A DNA stretch of 64,000 nucleotides from Roseomonas genomospecies 6 (GCF_008365375.1 NZ_QOKW01000002.1:62001-126000), one strand, 5' to 3'; shown: positions 19,224 through 28,394, counted from the stretch's first letter. Notes: generated from the letters alone by a model not told the origin. Translations and numbers: made by a program.

Positions 19224-21788
19224 TCAATTTAACTCCCGCAGCACCCGCACCCCGTTGTTCAGGTACCGCACGTCGGCGTCGTAGAACAGCCGCGCGGTGT
19301 CGCTGATGTCGTTCAGGCTGGCCCGCCAGGACCCGCCCCGCAGCACGCGCTCCCGGCAGTTGGCCGACGTCCGGGCGCTGCCGTCCGTCGGCGCCCCGCC
19401 ATAGTCCGGATGCCAGCAGTCGGCCACCCACTCCGCCACGCCGCCGTTCATGTCGTGCAGCCCGAAGGGGTTCGGCTTGTAGCTGCCGACCGAGGCCGGC
19501 GTCAGACGCTCCTGCGTTCCGCCGCAGTCCTTGCAATTGGCGAGCGTCCCCGTCTGCCCGTCCCACCAATAGCGGCCCGTCGTGCCGCCGCGCGCCGCGT
19601 ACTCCCATTCCGCCTCGGTCGGCAGGCGGTAGCGCTGGCCGGTCTTCTGGCTCAGCCACTTCGTGTAGGCCTGGGCCTCCAGCCAGGAGATGTTGTGGAT
19701 CGGGGTGGCGTCGCTGGGCTTGGTCATGCGCGGCATGCCGCCGGAGCAGCCGCCGCCCTCCACGCAGGCGCGCCATTCGGCCACCGTCACCTCGTAGGCG
19801 CCGATCGCGAAGGGCTTGGCGATGGTCACCCGATGCGTCGGGCGTTCGGAGCGGTCGCCCTGGTCGCTGCCCATGATGAAGCTGCCGGGCGTGATGCGCA
19901 CCATCACCGGGCAATCGGGGCAATCGCGGAAACTGGCGGACCGGCTGTGGTTGCGCACCGCGCTGTTGCCGTTGGCGGGCGCGGCGGCCACCTGCTCCGG
20001 TTCCGGCTCGGCTTGAGGCGGCGCGGGGCGAGGTGGCGCGGGTGGAGGCGGTGACGCGGCCTCGACCACCGGCGGCGGAGGCGGCGGAGGTGGCGGGGGT
20101 GGTTGCGGTTCCGCCGCGGCGACTTCCGGCGGTTTGGCGGCGGGTTTGGTGGCGGGGGCGAGCGCGCCCAGCTTCTCGCGCGCCGGCTTCGCGTAGGTGC
20201 CGTTGCCGAACAGCCTCAGGAAGGCTTCGAAGTCGGCGGCCTCGCGGCTGCCCTTCACCATCTGCCAGAGCGATTCCTCCAGCGCGGGCGCCGTGGGGGC
20301 GGCGCCCGGCGGAGCGATCTCCAACGCCACCGTGCCGGTGGCCCGTCCCCCCTTCCCGTCCTCCGCCAGATAGGCGAAGGCTCCGGCGGGGCCGGCGGCC
20401 TCCTGCTCCGGATCGAAGGTCAGCCGGGCCAGCCCTTCGGGCGGCAGCCGGTCGCCGGGGCGGACCAGGGTGGCACCGTCCCGCACCTTGCCGCGGTCGG
20501 GCACGGCGGTGACGGTGATGGTCAGGGCGTCGCCGTCGGGGTCCACGGGCGGATCGATGGCCAGCGGGTTCGCCAGGGCGCGGATGGTGCGCGGCCCGGC
20601 GACGACCGGCGCGCGGTTGCTGGGCGTGATGGTGATCGCCACCCCGCCCCGCGCGACGCCGCCGCGCCCGTCCATGATGGCGAAGTCGAAGCGCCCGGCA
20701 TCCCCCACCGCCGTCGCGTCCGGCTTGAAGCTGGTGGCGGCGAGTTGCTCCACCGTCAGGTAATCGCCGATCAGCACGATGCGGTCGCCGATGCGCACGC
20801 TGCCGCCGAGCGGCAGGCCGGAGATCTGGGCGAAGAGCTGGTCGTCGTCCGGGTCGGTCGGGCGCCCGATGCGCAGCGGCTCGGGGTCGGCGCGGTCGGA
20901 CAGCTCCAGCGGGCGGATCTCCCCCAGCACCGGCGGGCGGTTGGGCGGGCGCGGGTTGAAGTAGAAGGGTGCGGCCCCCAACGAACCGAAGATGTAGGGC
21001 TCCTGCCGCCCGTTGGTCGCCTGCCGCACGGTGTCGCGCACGTTGCGGAAGAACAGGCTCAACTCCAGTCCCGGTGTCTGGAGGTGCTGGAGCAGCGCGT
21101 CGGTGTAGGGGCTGTGGTCGCCCTGCCCGTCCTCCGCCAACTGGTCGGCGCGGGTCGCCATGGCGACCAGGGTATCGCTCGGCGTATCGTCCACGCGGGC
21201 GAAGCCGTAATTCACCTGGACACGGTTCTGACCGGCCTGCTTCAGCCGGTCCACGAAGGGGTTGTTGCGGCAGGAATCGAGCATCAGGATGCCCAGCTTC
21301 CGGGCTTGCGACAGCTCGCCCAGCATCAGGTTCAGCGGCATCGCCTCGTAGACGAGGTCGCGTTCGCGCTCCAGCTTCGCGTCCGCCGGGACGATGTAGT
21401 TGTTGCCGCCCACCTGGATGCCGTGCCCGGCGTAGAAGATCACCGCCACATCGGCCTGCGAGGCGCGGATGCCGAAGTCGCGCAGCGCCCGCTCGAAGCC
21501 GCGGTTGTCCATGTCGAACTTCTCGTCGACTTCGAACTGGAGCTTGCGCAGGGCCTCGGCGATGGCCTTGGCGTCGTTGACCGGGTTCTGAAGCTCGGGG
21601 GCGAACTCGTACTTGCCGATGCCGACGACCAGCGCGATGCGCTTTTCCGGAGGCGGGGGCATCTGTGCGACGGCCTGCGGCGCCCCGGCGGCAAGGCCCA
21701 GCAACAGCAGGACGAGGGGCAGGACGAAGGCGGCAAGAGGCCGAAGCCACCCGCCTAACCAGCGCCGCGTCAACGGTTCGTCGGACAT
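19224..21788 (-). CDS. Secreted caspase-like protease with C-terminal formylglycine-generating-enzyme (SUMF1) domain
   Basis: 854 aa from ATG 21786–21788 (MSDEPLTRRWLGGWLRPLAA), with an N-terminal signal/anchor at ~18–42. The caspase p20 domain (~50–280) begins RIALVVGIGKYEFAPELQNP and carries the His/Cys dyad: H122 (VIFYAGHGIQVGGNNYI) and C173 (ILMLDSCRNNPFVD). Residues ~300–500 hold two cadherin-like/Ig-like 'DPDGD' repeats (TDPDDDQLFAQISG; DPDGDALTITVTA). A Pro-rich linker follows, then a ~210-aa FGE-sulfatase domain (ITPGSFIMGSDQGD, YRLPTEAEWEYAARGG, FGLHDMNGGVAEWV, RVLRGGSW). Such C-terminal domains in bacterial caspases usually bind rather than oxidise. The location is the periplasm or outer face. 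It is last in the cyclase/DUF4384 gene group. Confidence 0.88.
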   Translation of the reverse strand: MSDEPLTRRWLGGWLRPLAAFVLPLVLLLLGLAAGAPQAVAQMPPPPEKRIALVVGIGKYEFAPELQNPVNDAKAIAEALRKLQFEVDEKFDMDNRGFERALRDFGIRASQADVAVIFYAGHGIQVGGNNYIVPADAKLERERDLVYEAMPLNLMLGELSQARKLGILMLDSCRNNPFVDRLKQAGQNRVQVNYGFARVDDTPSDTLVAMATRADQLAEDGQGDHSPYTDALLQHLQTPGLELSLFFRNVRDTVRQATNGRQEPYIFGSLGAAPFYFNPRPPNRPPVLGEIRPLELSDRADPEPLRIGRPTDPDDDQLFAQISGLPLGGSVRIGDRIVLIGDYLTVEQLAATSFKPDATAVGDAGRFDFAIMDGRGGVARGGVAITITPSNRAPVVAGPRTIRALANPLAIDPPVDPDGDALTITVTAVPDRGKVRDGATLVRPGDRLPPEGLARLTFDPEQEAAGPAGAFAYLAEDGKGGRATGTVALEIAPPGAAPTAPALEESLWQMVKGSREAADFEAFLRLFGNGTYAKPAREKLGALAPATKPAAKPPEVAAAEPQPPPPPPPPPPPVVEAASPPPPAPPRPAPPQAEPEPEQVAAAPANGNSAVRNHSRSASFRDCPDCPVMVRITPGSFIMGSDQGDRSERPTHRVTIAKPFAIGAYEVTVAEWRACVEGGGCSGGMPRMTKPSDATPIHNISWLEAQAYTKWLSQKTGQRYRLPTEAEWEYAARGGTTGRYWWDGQTGTLANCKDCGGTQERLTPASVGSYKPNPFGLHDMNGGVAEWVADCWHPDYGGAPTDGSARTSANCRERVLRGGSWRASLNDISDTARLFYDADVRYLNNGVRVLRELN

Positions 21789-21932
21789 CGGCCGGCTCCA
21801 TGGTGGGAAAGCGGTTGCGCACCCCGCACCCGGCACCTGTCGGCATAAAATTGCCTGTCACACCAGCTTATGATTTCGATTCCTGCGCACCAAGCGCTCA
21901 TTCAGCCTAATCCCGAATACGGGGAGTGACGG

Positions 21933-23846
21933 TCACTCCCCCGCCGCCTCCGCGGGCCGGGCTTTGTCCTCCTCCCGGTCGCCCCCCCGGTCGAGAACCA
22001 GCCAGGCGCGGACCGCCTTGCGCTTGCCCTTCAGCGCCATGTCGCCGACCGGCAGGCCCGCGACCTTGCCCTGCAACGCGGTCCAGGTCGGCTCCCCGAT
22101 GACGATCCGGCAATGGGGGGAGGAACGCATGTCCACCGTCTTGCCCAGCGCCTCCAGCCGGGCGGCGGTGTTGGCGGTGTCGCCCAGCAGCGAATATTCC
22201 ATGTGCCGCAGCCCGCCCAGGCTGCCCGCCACCAGCGGCCCCGTGTGGATGCCCACGCGGATGCCGATGGGCGGCAGCCCTTCCGCCTGCCAGCGCCGGT
22301 TCAGCGCGTGAAGTTCCCGCCCCATCTGGATGGCGCAGCGAACGGCGCGCTCCGCGTCGGCGTCGATCTCCGCCTGGGTGGTGCGGGCGACGGGGGCGCC
22401 GAAGACGGCCAGGATGGCGTCGCCCACGAAGCGCAGCACGATCCCGTCATGAGCCGCCACCACACGGACCATGGCGTCGAGATAACCTTCCAGCCACAGG
22501 ATCAGCGGCTCCGGCTCCAGAGCCTCGCAGACGGTGGTGAAGCCCTCGATGTCGGAAAAGAAGACGGTGGCGGTCAGCTCCTGCGGACGGGGGCGCCCGC
22601 CGGCCAGGAAGGTCGCGCGCTCCCGCCAGATCTCCTCGGCGACGGGCTGGGAGACGTGGTTGGCGAACAACTGCATCATGCTGCGGCGGTCGGCGCGCTC
22701 CTTCAGCGACAGATGCGCGGTCATCGCCGCGATGCCGCCCAGCCATGCGGCGGACGGCGCCATCATCGCGACCAGCGGCCCGCCCTGGGCGAACAGAGCC
22801 AGCGCCGCCGCCCACAGGCCCAGCAGACCCAGCAGGCTCGCCGGCACCAGAAGCCACACCGGCCAGCCGGCCACCGCCAGCGCGACACCCGCGGCGCTCA
22901 GCGCCAGGACCAGCAGCGCCGCCCAGCCGGACGACAGGTCGCGGCTGGTCCGCCCGTCGAGGATCTGGGCCAGCGCGTGGGCCTGGATCTCCACCCCCGG
23001 CGTGGACAGGCCGGCGACCGACAGAGGCGTGCGGTGCTGGTCCACCCCCACGAGCACGGTGCCGACCACGGCGATCCGCCCGGCCAGCCAGCCGCGCGGC
23101 AGCATTCCCACCATGTCCGCCGGATAGGTCGGGAAGGGCGGCGCGTCCGGCGACGGGCGGGCGTGCCAGTCGATGCGGAAGGGCTCCGCCGGGACCTCCC
23201 CCCCCGCAGCCCCTCCGGCAAGCTGGGCCATCCGCGCCGGGAAGCTGGGCAGCCCGTCCGGACCGCGCGGCACATGCCAACGCACCGTGCCGTCCAGCCG
23301 GTCCTTGGCGAGGTTGGCGTGGCCGTGCGGAATGCCGTCGAGGAACCGCCCGAGATAACGGCGCTGCTCCTCCGTCAGCGCCGTGTCGCCGAGCGCCGTG
23401 ATGGCGACCACCGGCACCTTTGCGCGCTGGATGCGCTGGCGCAACCGCTCGTCGAGTGCCGGCAGGGTCGGCTGGTCGAACAGGATGTCCAGCCCGATGG
23501 CCCGCACCCCCGCCGCCTCCAGCCTCCCCACCAGATCGGCGAGGAAACCCCGGTCCACCGGCGACCGGCAGGCCAGCGTGGCGAACAGGTCCTCCCCCAG
23601 CGTGACCAGGACGATGCCGGGATGCTGCGGGGCGGGCGGCGTGAAATAGGCGATGGCGAGGTCGCGGAAGCTCTCGTCGGCGGAGCGCAGGGGCGGCACC
23701 AGCCGGGTCAGCCCCAGCGCCGCCGCCGACACGCCCACCACCGCGGCCACTCCCATCAAACCCTTGGCCATCAAACCCTTGGCGAGCCACGCGGCCTTCA
23801 CCCGGCCCGGCCTGCCCCCCGATGTCCCCAACGGCGGCGCCCTCAC
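21933..23846 (-). CDS. CHASE2-domain adenylate/guanylate cyclase
   Basis: 637 aa from GTG 23844–23846, which overlaps the upstream stop (GTGA). TM1 at ~30–50 precedes a CHASE2-type periplasmic sensor (~60–310: PGIVLVTLGED, GVRAIGLDILFDQPT, GRIAVVGTVLVGVDQHRTPL, TPGVEIQAHALAQIL). Three hydrophobic helices follow at ~320–400, then a class III cyclase (TVFFSDIEGFTTV with metal Asp; VLRFVGDAILAVFGAP; YSLLGDTANTAARLEALGK with transition-state Asn/Arg). A perfect short duplication (KGLM twice) lies just before TM1. It makes cAMP or cGMP in the cytoplasm in response to a periplasmic signal. Likely receivers in the window are the Crp-like protein and the MscS/cNMP channel, by inference. Confidence 0.9.
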   Translation of the reverse strand: MRAPPLGTSGGRPGRVKAAWLAKGLMAKGLMGVAAVVGVSAAALGLTRLVPPLRSADESFRDLAIAYFTPPAPQHPGIVLVTLGEDLFATLACRSPVDRGFLADLVGRLEAAGVRAIGLDILFDQPTLPALDERLRQRIQRAKVPVVAITALGDTALTEEQRRYLGRFLDGIPHGHANLAKDRLDGTVRWHVPRGPDGLPSFPARMAQLAGGAAGGEVPAEPFRIDWHARPSPDAPPFPTYPADMVGMLPRGWLAGRIAVVGTVLVGVDQHRTPLSVAGLSTPGVEIQAHALAQILDGRTSRDLSSGWAALLVLALSAAGVALAVAGWPVWLLVPASLLGLLGLWAAALALFAQGGPLVAMMAPSAAWLGGIAAMTAHLSLKERADRRSMMQLFANHVSQPVAEEIWRERATFLAGGRPRPQELTATVFFSDIEGFTTVCEALEPEPLILWLEGYLDAMVRVVAAHDGIVLRFVGDAILAVFGAPVARTTQAEIDADAERAVRCAIQMGRELHALNRRWQAEGLPPIGIRVGIHTGPLVAGSLGGLRHMEYSLLGDTANTAARLEALGKTVDMRSSPHCRIVIGEPTWTALQGKVAGLPVGDMALKGKRKAVRAWLVLDRGGDREEDKARPAEAAGE

Positions 23847-25015
23847 TCCACGCGCAGAATCACCTGCGCCATAACCAGATCGGTCTGCTTCAGCGAATTC
23901 AGCGTCCGCTCCAGACGGGCCGCCGCCTCGTCGGTCAGCGGACGGAAGGCGTCACGCCGCCCCGGCAGGTCGGCGCCCAGATCGCGCCCGGCGGCGAAGC
24001 AGCGGACGTCCTGGTCGGCGGACAGGCTCCCCGCCCGTTCCGCGGCGCGCAGGGGCACCGGCATGCGGTCGCCGTCCAACGTCAGGGTGCGGTGTCCCTC
24101 CACCAGCGAACTGTCCGACGGACCGGGCGGGTAGATCGGCGTCAACTGGCCGCGCGTGTTGCGCAGGTAGCAGTAGACGTGGGCGTCGCGGTTCGTCTGG
24201 AGCACCAGCGTCACCGTCTCCCCGGACCGGTAGGTCGGGTAGAGGCCGCGGTCCGTGGACAGATAGAGGTTCAGCGGCGCCACGCTCTCCCTGACCGGGT
24301 CCAGCAGGGCCGCCGCCTGGGTGGCGCAGCCCGCGCCGGCCAAACGCATGGCCAGTTCCGCGCCCTGCCCATCCGCGGGGATCACGCGCAGGGTCAGGCT
24401 GTGGCGCGTCCGCCCGTCCGCTCCGGCGACGGTGAAGCTGTTGCCGTCGGCCATCGGAAGCTCGCGCGGCCAGGGCACCGTCGCCCCCTTGTCCCAGCGC
24501 AGCGTGACGGCGGCGCCCCGGCCCTCCTCGCGCAGGGTGGCCGGGACCAGCGCCGGGTCGGCGGGCTTGCGCAGCAGCACCGTGCCGCCCGACTTCACGC
24601 ACTGGGTCCCGGCGCGGCCCGGGTCGAGGGTGAAGACCTGTTCCTCCCCCTTCTGCAGGGGACTGCCGACCGCGCGGGCGGCGCCCAGATCGGTCTGGAA
24701 GAAGCGCTCGCCACCGACGAGACTGCCGACGCCGCCCCAGCCCGAGGCGTCGGGCATGCGGTCGAGAGGCCCGTCGAACGGCCCCTTCACCCGCAGCATG
24801 CGCCCGTTGGCGAACAGGAACATGGCGTTGGCGCCGTCCGGCACGCTGACCGCCGCTCCGTCGGGGACCAGTTGCCCCTGGACATAGCCGGGGGCGGTGG
24901 AGGCGACCACCACGGCCTGCTCCGCCGCCGCACGGCTGGCCGCGAAACCGACGGCGCCGAAAGCCGCCAGGGTCAGGGCGGCACCCATGAGTGCGCTCAG
25001 GGTCTTTTGTGCCAT
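23843..25015 (-). CDS. Secreted DUF4384 protein
   Basis: 390 aa from ATG 25013–25015 (MAQKTLSALMGAALTLAAFG), chosen because it begins a clean signal peptide (cleavage near SRAAAEQAVV). Residues ~40–240 form an unknown region with SH3-like phrases (GAAVSVPDGANAMFLFANGR). Residues ~250–390 match DUF4384 (LNLYLSTDRGLYPTYRSGET; VTLVLQTNRDAHVYCYLRNT; LTPIYPPGP), a domain often found with caspase-like and CsgG-like envelope proteins. It overlaps the cyclase start by 4 nt and so is translationally coupled to it. Its upstream region (25016–25361) was separated from the rest of the locus by the Mu-like insertion. Confidence 0.8.
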   Translation of the reverse strand: MAQKTLSALMGAALTLAAFGAVGFAASRAAAEQAVVVASTAPGYVQGQLVPDGAAVSVPDGANAMFLFANGRMLRVKGPFDGPLDRMPDASGWGGVGSLVGGERFFQTDLGAARAVGSPLQKGEEQVFTLDPGRAGTQCVKSGGTVLLRKPADPALVPATLREEGRGAAVTLRWDKGATVPWPRELPMADGNSFTVAGADGRTRHSLTLRVIPADGQGAELAMRLAGAGCATQAAALLDPVRESVAPLNLYLSTDRGLYPTYRSGETVTLVLQTNRDAHVYCYLRNTRGQLTPIYPPGPSDSSLVEGHRTLTLDGDRMPVPLRAAERAGSLSADQDVRCFAAGRDLGADLPGRRDAFRPLTDEAAARLERTLNSLKQTDLVMAQVILRVE

Positions 25016-25361
25016 GCACGCCTCCACCGGCGGGGATCGCGGAATCATTGGCGTTTCCCGGACTCCTGTCCAGGCGGCGAAGGGGGAAGGACGGGCCTGC
25101 GGACCCGGCCCAAAGAAGGGCTGGCCCCGTGATCGGACGGGCATGATCGGACCTCCGAAGATGATGCGCACCGGCCTGTCGCCGGCGTGTCGAGGCTAGG
25201 CGGCGGAGGGCCTGGACCGCTGTGAGACGCTCCACAGAGTTGCGCAGGTGCGGAAACCGGCCCCCACCCTCACTCGCGAGACTCTTCGCGCCCGCAGCAC
25301 GAATCCCCTCCCTCGCCAAAGGCGGGGGAGGGTCAGGGAGGGGGCAAGACCTGCCCCACGC
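25016..25361. other. Intergenic region between the DUF4384 gene and the Mu-like element
   Basis: 346 bp without a gene. It should hold the promoter of the DUF4384–cyclase–caspase group (not identified) and, from about 25255, a copy of the palindromic intergenic repeat. The last four bases (ACGC) recur directly after the right end of the Mu-like element. Confidence 0.5.
25255..25356. repeat. Dispersed palindromic intergenic repeat (copy next to Mu-like element)
   Basis: The outer arms 'cggcccccaccctcac' and 'gggtcagggagggggc' enclose an inner arm pair 'cccctccctcgcc' and 'ggcgggggaggg'. It is the same type as at 15908, 44123 and 54034. The Mu-like element begins a few bases after its right edge. 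Confidence 0.6.
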
Positions 25362-25370
25362 TGATATAGC

Positions 25371-25414
25371 GGAAATTATTTCGCACTGACATGCGGGAAT
25401 TATCCTGCACTGGC
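25371..25414. repeat. Left-end transposase-site repeats
   Basis: Two related sites, ggaaattatttcgcactgac (25371–25390) and gggaattatcctgcactggc (25395–25414), are spaced 24 bp. They match, in inverse orientation, the two sites at the right end. They are placed like MuA binding sites L1/L2. The inner site matches the outermost right-end site over 19 bp. Confidence 0.8.
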
Positions 25415-25448
25415 ACGGCTGAAACAGCTTACCAATCAACAGCTTACA

Positions 25449-25613
25449 GGGGGCCGAACTATACCGCAATAGTTCGACCCCCAGCGGGGAGGCTCCGCAA
25501 TCGGGGTGGCGTGCTAAGTTATTGACAAACAAGAAGACAGCGCACGCATGCAAATGCCGCTGTGTGATTGCGGAGCCAATTGCGGACCTATTGCGGAGCC
25601 TAGTTCGGCCCCC
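25449..25613. repeat. Iteron-like and inverted repeats between left end and repressor gene
   Basis: ATTGCGGAGCC-type 11-mers occur at 25567–25577, 25579–25589 (one mismatch) and 25590–25600, and inverted at 25491–25501. GGGGGCCGAACTATACCGCAAT (25450–25471) recurs inverted as ATTGCGG...TAGTTCGGCCCCC at 25590–25613. The left copy also pairs with TAGTTCGACCCCC just downstream. No gene is visible here. Possible roles are repressor operators, a transposition enhancer, or accessory transposase sites. Confidence 0.65.
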
Positions 25614-25653
25614 CTCTGAGCTTACCTGCCCCGCTGTCAGCAGACACAAAAAA

Positions 25654-25685
25654 GGCCGGGCAACGTGTCCAAACGTCGCCCGGCC
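25654..25685 (-). terminator. Rho-independent terminator of the repressor gene
   Basis: The stem ggccgggc(a)acg / cgt(c)gcccggcc is followed, on the minus strand, by a run of six T (aaaaaa at 25648–25653 on plus). It lies 20 bp after the repressor stop. Confidence 0.85.
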
Positions 25686-25705
25686 TGATCTGGTGCAGCC
25701 CTCGG

Positions 25706-26224
25706 TTAGCCGGCCGGCTGCACAGTTTCGATGACTTGACGGAACACGGTCGCAAGTTCGTCTCGCGACATATGGTCAAGGTTCCGACCAGCCAGAACCG
25801 ACTGAACGTCGCCGATGCCCAGCGCTTCCATGGCGCGAATGGTGCCACGAAACGACATGGCTTCGTATTCGGGCATGTTCTCTTTCACGTCCCCAAATTC
25901 CCACGGGTTCTTGAACGTGAACACTTCATCGAAATTGGTGAACCGGGCGCGAAGCTCCTGGTAATCCCGCATCGTCATTTCGCGCGGGATGATCGCGACG
26001 GCCTTGGTGAACTTTTCACCTTCTCCACTCAGCAGCCAATGCAGATTGATCCCGGTTGCACGCCCGATTTTGGTAAGGGCTTCCGCTCCGGGGTTCTGCT
26101 TGTCGGCGGCGTAGTTCTGGACGGAGCTGTAAACCAGCCCCGCCTTTTCGCTAAGCGCAGCCAACGACATGCCGCTTTCCGCGAGCGCGTCCCGCAGCCG
26201 TGAGCCAATGGTAGTTTCGACCAT
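25706..26224 (-). CDS. Mu-like phage repressor (XRE helix-turn-helix)
   Basis: 172 aa from ATG 26222–26224 (MVETTIGSRLRDALAESGMS). Helix-turn-helix at residues ~7–60 (MSLAALSEKAGLVYSSVQNYAADKQ), then INLHWLLSGEGEKF, the conserved end of the DNA-binding unit in phage repressors. The C-terminal ~85 residues are helical, of unknown fold, and may serve oligomerisation. It is transcribed toward the element's left end and divergently from MuA, the position of the c repressor in Mu. An inverted repeat CACCTA–n6–TAGGTG in the divergent region is a candidate operator. It is expected to hold the transposase promoter off. Confidence 0.85.
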   Translation of the reverse strand: MVETTIGSRLRDALAESGMSLAALSEKAGLVYSSVQNYAADKQNPGAEALTKIGRATGINLHWLLSGEGEKFTKAVAIIPREMTMRDYQELRARFTNFDEVFTFKNPWEFGDVKENMPEYEAMSFRGTIRAMEALGIGDVQSVLAGRNLDHMSRDELATVFRQVIETVQPAG

Positions 26225-26247
26225 GGAAGCCTCTTTTTCAGGTTGAC

Positions 26248-26297
26248 CACCTACTAAAATAGGTGCCATACTATCATGCATGGATGCCTATTATAAT
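26248..26297. promoter_or_regulatory. Divergent repressor/transposase control region
   Basis: The inverted repeat CACCTA (26248–26253) / TAGGTG (26260–26265) is a likely repressor operator. A perfect TATAAT at 26292–26297 fits the -10 of the rightward transposase promoter, which would start transcription a few bases before ATG 26310. No convincing -35 is visible, as is usual for activated or extended promoters. Confidence 0.55.
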
Positions 26298-26309
26298 ACA
26301 CATAGCGCC

Positions 26310-28394
26310 ATGGATGGCAACCCCACTATCGCCTGGATCGATGCGGCTTCCTTTGCTGCGCGCGTCGGTATCTCTGAGCGGATGGCGCGGCAAGCGCTGG
26401 CGCGGGCGCATGCTGGAAAGCCCTGGCGCGGGCATCATCTAAACGTGCGATTGGCCCACGGTCGTGGAGGACGGAGCGGCATTCAGTACGAAGTTTCCGC
26501 CGACAGTCTGCCAGCAATCAATCCTGATGTGGATACCCATTTTCCAAATATTGCCCCCACATCGGCTCTGGCATCCCAGCCCGTTACTTCCGTCACGCAA
26601 GATAACCGGCCAGCGGCAAATCCCCGTTTGTCTGATAGCTGGGCATGGCGGCATAGCCTCATCCGGTCCGCGCTGGCGCACCCGCGCGGCTCATCCGAAC
26701 GTTCCACCGCCGTTACGGAGATTGCCCGGACGGCCCGCTATCAGGCGGGGGCGCGGCGCGGCCAACCCGTTTCCGAACGGACCTTGTACGCCTGGATTGC
26801 CGAATACGAAGCCGCCGGCTTTGCCGGCTTGATGCGCAAGGCCCGCGCTGATCGCGGCCAGCGCCGCGTCGTCATCTCCCGGACCTGGGATGCACTGGCA
26901 GAAGCCGCCGGGTTGAGCGAGGCCGAACAAGAACGGATCGCGGCGGCAGTGCAGCGACACATCGCTTCGCAGTGGCGTTCCGGTGCCCCGACATGGCCGA
27001 CCGTCCAGTTGAACAGCCTGCCCTTCGTCATGGCCCTGACCCGCGAGGCCGGGTGCACGGTGAATGATGACGAGCTACGGGCGGCCTGCATGCTGCCCCG
27101 TGATCTGATTGAGCGGGAGCGGAATTTCCGGGCCGTCGCCATCCGACGCAAGGATGCTGGCCGTTCCGCCGCTATCCAGACGCCGCGCGTGCATCGCGAC
27201 CGCTCGCACCTGCGGCCCATGGAATGGGTTGCGGGCGACGTGCACCACATCGACATCGCCTTCCGCCGCGATGACGGCTCGTTGTGCACGGTCAAAGCCG
27301 TGGCGTGGATGGACCTTGCCACGAACCGCGCCTTCGTCAGCCTGTTCGTGATGCCAAAGGGGCAGATGATCCGGCGCGAACACGTCATCCAATCCTTTGT
27401 AGACATGTGCGCTGACCCGAATTGGGGCGTGCCAACGCGGCTCTATGTTGACCACGGCGGCGAATACAATTGGGGTGACTTCGTTGTGGACTTGACCAAG
27501 CTCAAGCACGCGGTCGAGGTGCGGGACGTGGCGGACTTCGGCGCCGATGCCGGTATGCACCGCTCCCGGCCCTACAATCCGCAGAGCAAGGTCATCGAGA
27601 CGCTGTTCGCCGTCCTGGAACGCACTGCCCTGGCGCAAATCCCTGGGCACATTGGCGGCGACCGGATGAAGAAGAAGGTCGAGAACCAAGGCCGGGAGCC
27701 AGTGCCGTATCCGGGCACCTTCGAGGACTTCAAGGCATCCTTCGCGAATGCGCTTGCCTATTACCATGTCAAGACACAGTCGGGACACCTGAAGAACAAG
27801 TCCCCGTCCGTGCGCTTCGCTGAGCTTGTCGCGAGCGGTTGGCAAAGCCTGTTGCTTGATCCGGCTGAATTGGCTGTCGCCTTCTGTGTCGAGGATGCGC
27901 GCAAGGTCCGTCCGGGTGGCGAATTCTCTTGGAATGGCACGCTCTACCGGCATGACGCGCTGTTGATGCTGGCCGGTGTCGGGTCCGTCATCGTCCGTGA
28001 ACCGCTGTTCGGCAACCGCGAGGCTCTGTTCGTCTTCGATGAAGACAACAAACCCCTGTGCGTGGCGCGACCCGTGCCCGTCTTCAGCTTCGACGATATC
28101 GCGGGTGCGGGTGAACAGCAGCGCATGACGGCGGAGTTCAATCGCCAAATCCGTGCGCTGGAAGGTCAAACCGACCGGATCGACCTGGAACAGTCAATGG
28201 CCGCCGCAGTCGCAGTGTCCGGGGCCGCCCCGGTTGCGCTGCCCGGCGGCAAGGCGAGCATTCGGCCCGAGTTCCGCGAGGCCGCGCGCCTGTCCCGCAA
28301 CCTTCCTGCCACTCCGGACCGGTCCGCCCGCCCAAGTTCCGCGGACGTGCGGCGCATGATCATGGAACGCGAAAAGCTAAAGGCCGCCGGGTGA
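26310..28394 (+). CDS. Mu-type DDE transposase (MuA-like)
   Basis: 694 aa from ATG 26310 (MDGNPTIAWIDAASFAARVG). An in-frame ATG at 26280 is less likely because a TATAAT -10 lies inside that reading. The N-terminal Mu DNA-binding domain is followed by a helical end-binding region (~100–260) and an rve-type DDE core: D in WVAGDVHHIDIAF, D in LYVDHGGEYNWGD, E in QSKVIETLFAVLER. A beta-barrel/C-terminal region (VRPGGEFSWNGTLYRHD) follows, then a basic, helical tail that could contact MuB. All three acidic residues and a full length near MuA's (663 aa) suggest an active enzyme. It forms an early operon with the MuB gene 57 bp downstream. Confidence 0.92.
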   Translation: MDGNPTIAWIDAASFAARVGISERMARQALARAHAGKPWRGHHLNVRLAHGRGGRSGIQYEVSADSLPAINPDVDTHFPNIAPTSALASQPVTSVTQDNRPAANPRLSDSWAWRHSLIRSALAHPRGSSERSTAVTEIARTARYQAGARRGQPVSERTLYAWIAEYEAAGFAGLMRKARADRGQRRVVISRTWDALAEAAGLSEAEQERIAAAVQRHIASQWRSGAPTWPTVQLNSLPFVMALTREAGCTVNDDELRAACMLPRDLIERERNFRAVAIRRKDAGRSAAIQTPRVHRDRSHLRPMEWVAGDVHHIDIAFRRDDGSLCTVKAVAWMDLATNRAFVSLFVMPKGQMIRREHVIQSFVDMCADPNWGVPTRLYVDHGGEYNWGDFVVDLTKLKHAVEVRDVADFGADAGMHRSRPYNPQSKVIETLFAVLERTALAQIPGHIGGDRMKKKVENQGREPVPYPGTFEDFKASFANALAYYHVKTQSGHLKNKSPSVRFAELVASGWQSLLLDPAELAVAFCVEDARKVRPGGEFSWNGTLYRHDALLMLAGVGSVIVREPLFGNREALFVFDEDNKPLCVARPVPVFSFDDIAGAGEQQRMTAEFNRQIRALEGQTDRIDLEQSMAAAVAVSGAAPVALPGGKASIRPEFREAARLSRNLPATPDRSARPSSADVRRMIMEREKLKAAG

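Noticed and set aside
18864-19232. ORF of about 120 codons at the end of the Mu-like remnant
   Set aside because: It runs through the ATCCC array and across the element's terminus into host DNA, so it cannot be a conserved gene.
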